The position numbers and the translations under genes were made by a program. Shown piece after piece: positions 62,001-64,000 of a stretch of 64,000 nucleotides of DNA (its first letter is position 1; every line of letters begins with the position of its first letter). Origin of the DNA: Acanthosepion esculentum (Eukaryota; Mollusca; Cephalopoda; Sepiida; Sepiidae). Under the pieces are notes generated by a model. The model saw only the letters and a list, made by a program, of their open reading frames with translations, was not told where the DNA came from and did no database searches. The stretch is taken from NCBI GenBank assembly GCA_964036315.1, contig OZ038517.1, positions 52,316,235 to 52,380,234 on the forward strand. Reading direction: 5' to 3'.

Positions 62001-64000
62001 CAATGAAAGAGGAAAGATTAGAAAGGAGAGAATGAAAAGAAGATATCACAAAAAGAAAATGAAAGAGGAAAGATTAGAAAGGAGGGAATGAAAAGAGGAT
62101 ATCCCAAAAAGAAAAAGAAACTGAAAGAGGAAAGATTAGAAAGGAGAGAATGAAAAGAGGATATCACAAAAGAAAAATTAAAATGAAAGAGGAAAGATTA
62201 GAAAGGAGAGAATGAAAAAAGGATATCACAAAAAGAAAATGAAAGAGGAAAGATTAGAAAGGAGAGAATGAAAAGAGGATATCCCAAAAAGAAAAAAGAA
62301 ACTGAAAGAGGAAAGATTAGAAAGAAGAGAATGAAAAGAGTTTATCCCAAAAAGAAAAAAGAAAATGAAAGAGGAAAGATTAGAAAAGAGAGAATGAAAA
62401 GAGGATATCCCAAAAAGAAAAAAGAAAATGAAAGAGGAAAGATTAGAAAGGAGAGAATGAAAAGAGGATATCCCAAAAAGAAAAAAGACAATGAAAGAGG
62501 AAAGATTAGAAAGAAGAGAATGAAAAGAGGATATCACAAAAAGAAAAAAGACAATGAAAGAGGAAAGATTAGAAAGGAGAGAATGAAAAGAAGATATCAC
62601 AAAAAGAAAATGAAAGAGGAAAGATTAGAAAGGAGAGAATGAAAAGAGGATATCCCAAAAAGAAAAAAGAAACTGAAAGAGGAAAGATTAGAAAGGAGAG
62701 AATGAAAAGAGGATATCCCAAAAAGAAAAAAGACAATGAAAGAGGAAAGATTAGAAAGAAGAGAATGAAAAAAGGATATCACAAAAAGAAAAAAGACAAT
62801 GAAAGAGAAAAGATTAGAAAGGAGAGAATGAAAAGAAGATATCACAAAAAGAAAATGAAAGAGGAAAGATTAGAAAGGAGAGAATGAAAAGAGGATATCC
62901 CAAAAAGAAAAAGAAACTGAAAGAGGAAAGTTTAGAAAGGAGAGAATGAAAAGAGGATATCCCAAAATGAAAAAAGTGAATGAAAGAGGAAAGATTAGAA
63001 AGGAGAGAATGAAAAGAGGATATCACAAAAGAAAAATTAAAATGAAAGAGGAAAGATTAGAAAGGAAAGAATGAAAAAAGGATATCACAAAAAGAAAATG
63101 AAAGAGGAAAGATTAGAAAGGAGAGAATGAAAAGAGGATATCCCAAAAAGACAAAAGAAACTGAAAGAGGAAAGATTAGAAAGAAGAGAATGAAAAGAGG
63201 TTATCCCAAAAAGAAAAAAGAAAATGAAAGAGGAAAGATTAGAAAAGAGAGAATGAAAAGAGGATATCCCAAAAAGAAAAATGAAAATGAAAGAGGAAAG
63301 ATTAGAAAGGAGAGAATGAAAAGAGGATATCCCAAAATGAAAAAAGAGAATGAAAGAGGAAAGATTAGAAAGGAGAGAATGAAAAGAGGATATCACAAAA
63401 GAAAAATTAAAATGAAAGAGGAAAGATTAGAAAGGAAAGAATTAAAAGAGGATATCACAAAAAGAAAATGAATGCGGAAAGATTAGAAAGGAGAGAATGA
63501 AAAGAGGATATCCCAAAAAGAAAAAAGACACTGAAAGAGGAAAGATTAGAAAGAAGAGAATGAAAAGAGGATATCCCAAAAAGAAAAAAGACAATGAAAG
63601 ACGAAAGATTAGAAAGAAGAGAATGAAAAGAGGATATCACAAAAAGAAAAAAGAAAATGAAAGAGGAAAGATTAGAAAGGAGAGAATGAAAAGAGGATAT
63701 CCCAAAAAGAAAAAAGACAATGAAAGAGGAAAGATTAGAAAGGAGAGAATGAAAAGAGGATATCACAAAAGAAAAATTAAAATGAAAGAGGATAGATTAG
63801 AAAGGAGAGAATGAAAAAAGGATATCAAAAAAGAAAAAAGAAAATGAAAGAGGAAAGATTAAAAAAAAGAGAATGAAAAGAGGATATCGCAAAAAGAAAA
63901 AAAAATCAAAGAATGAGGAAAGATTAGAAAAGAGAGAATGAAAAGAGGATATCCCAAAAAGAAAAAAGAAAATGAAAGAGGAAAAATTAGAAAGGAGAGA
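44034..64000. repeat. Satellite array 2: about 63-bp units with GATATC
   Basis: Roughly 320 tandem copies of a purine-rich unit built on GAAAGATTAGAAAGGAGAG, AATGAAAAGAGGATATC and a variable A/G-rich end (CCCAAAAAGAAAAAAGACAA and relatives). Units vary mainly at the bases after GATATC and in the length of the A-rich tract, giving about 57-66 bp. Most units contain one GATATC. The array is more variable than array 1, has nested larger repeats, and runs off the window. Confidence 0.95.

Larger units (their letters stand above)
26296..64000. repeat. Segmental duplication, block B
   Basis: Direct-orientation copy of 4586-13110. Homology starts abruptly at 26296 inside the hAT-like element; sequence to the left is unrelated Penelope-like debris. 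The intron sequence at 43850-44020 still matches 12680-12870 of block A, so the two satellite arrays are insertions or expansions within the duplicated intron and not a separate locus. Confidence 0.8.
37224..64000 (-). other. Giant intron of gene B upstream of vWA1
   Basis: In gene A the intron between the mini-exon and vWA1 is 943 bp (12130-13072). The matching intron here begins at 37224 and has not ended at 64000, so it is at least 26.7 kb. Short stretches at each point (37224-37310 and 43800-44033) align to gene A; the rest is two satellite arrays. No exon-like sequence is visible inside. Confidence 0.75.

Noticed and set aside
44136..63814. Many Lys/Arg-rich plus-strand and Phe/Leu/Ser-rich minus-strand open frames
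   Set aside because: By-products of the 63-bp satellite unit, whose length is a multiple of three.
37309..64000. CRISPR-like regular direct repeats
   Set aside because: Units abut without unique spacers and the genome is eukaryotic; this is a satellite.

Overview
The window is animal genomic DNA. It has spliced genes with canonical GT/AG introns, long AT, CA, GATA-type and trinucleotide microsatellites, and mariner/Tc1, hAT-like, Penelope-like and non-LTR element remains. The mix of repeats resembles a mollusc, and I would guess a cephalopod. That is inference from repeat style, not from a diagnostic gene.

The only convincing protein-coding content is a tandem pair of paralogous genes on the minus strand. 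Each encodes a secreted protein with two von Willebrand factor A (vWA) domains joined by a Thr/Pro-rich linker. Copy A is complete in the window: 8 coding exons from 18358 down to 7259, 475 residues predicted, with a signal peptide, an intact-MIDAS vWA1 (11563-12129), the linker, a MIDAS-degenerate vWA2 split over two exons, and a very short last exon. Copy B has its last five coding exons at 37223-31299; its first exons must lie beyond the right edge. Nearly all introns are phase 1, and the exon lengths and frames of both copies agree.

Layout: 1-4480 is repeat-rich DNA; 4487-13110 is duplication block A (3' two-thirds of gene A); 13111-18440 is the 5' part of gene A, with a mariner element, a tandem array of degenerate 5S rRNA copies and Penelope-like debris in its introns; 18440-26290 is intergenic DNA (Tc1 and mariner remnants, compound microsatellites, a decayed Penelope-like element); 26296-37223 is duplication block B, which carries a 2.7-kb 5'-truncated non-LTR retrotransposon and a hammerhead-ribozyme element absent from A; 37224-64000 is one intron of gene B blown up by two satellite arrays.

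The most interesting points are: (1) a textbook type I hammerhead ribozyme inside a 433-bp element with perfect 50-bp inverted ends and tRNA-like Pol III box matches, present in copy B and missing at the same site in copy A; (2) an intron of 943 bp in gene A that exceeds 26.7 kb in gene B because two different purine-rich short sequences, both still visible as single seeds in gene A, were amplified into separate arrays of 61/64-bp and about 63-bp units; (3) vWA1 differing between the paralogues mostly at amino-acid-changing positions (about 39 replacement codons against 7 silent ones by eye) while vWA2 is almost identical. All counts and exon limits were made by reading the sequence, without alignment software or transcripts.
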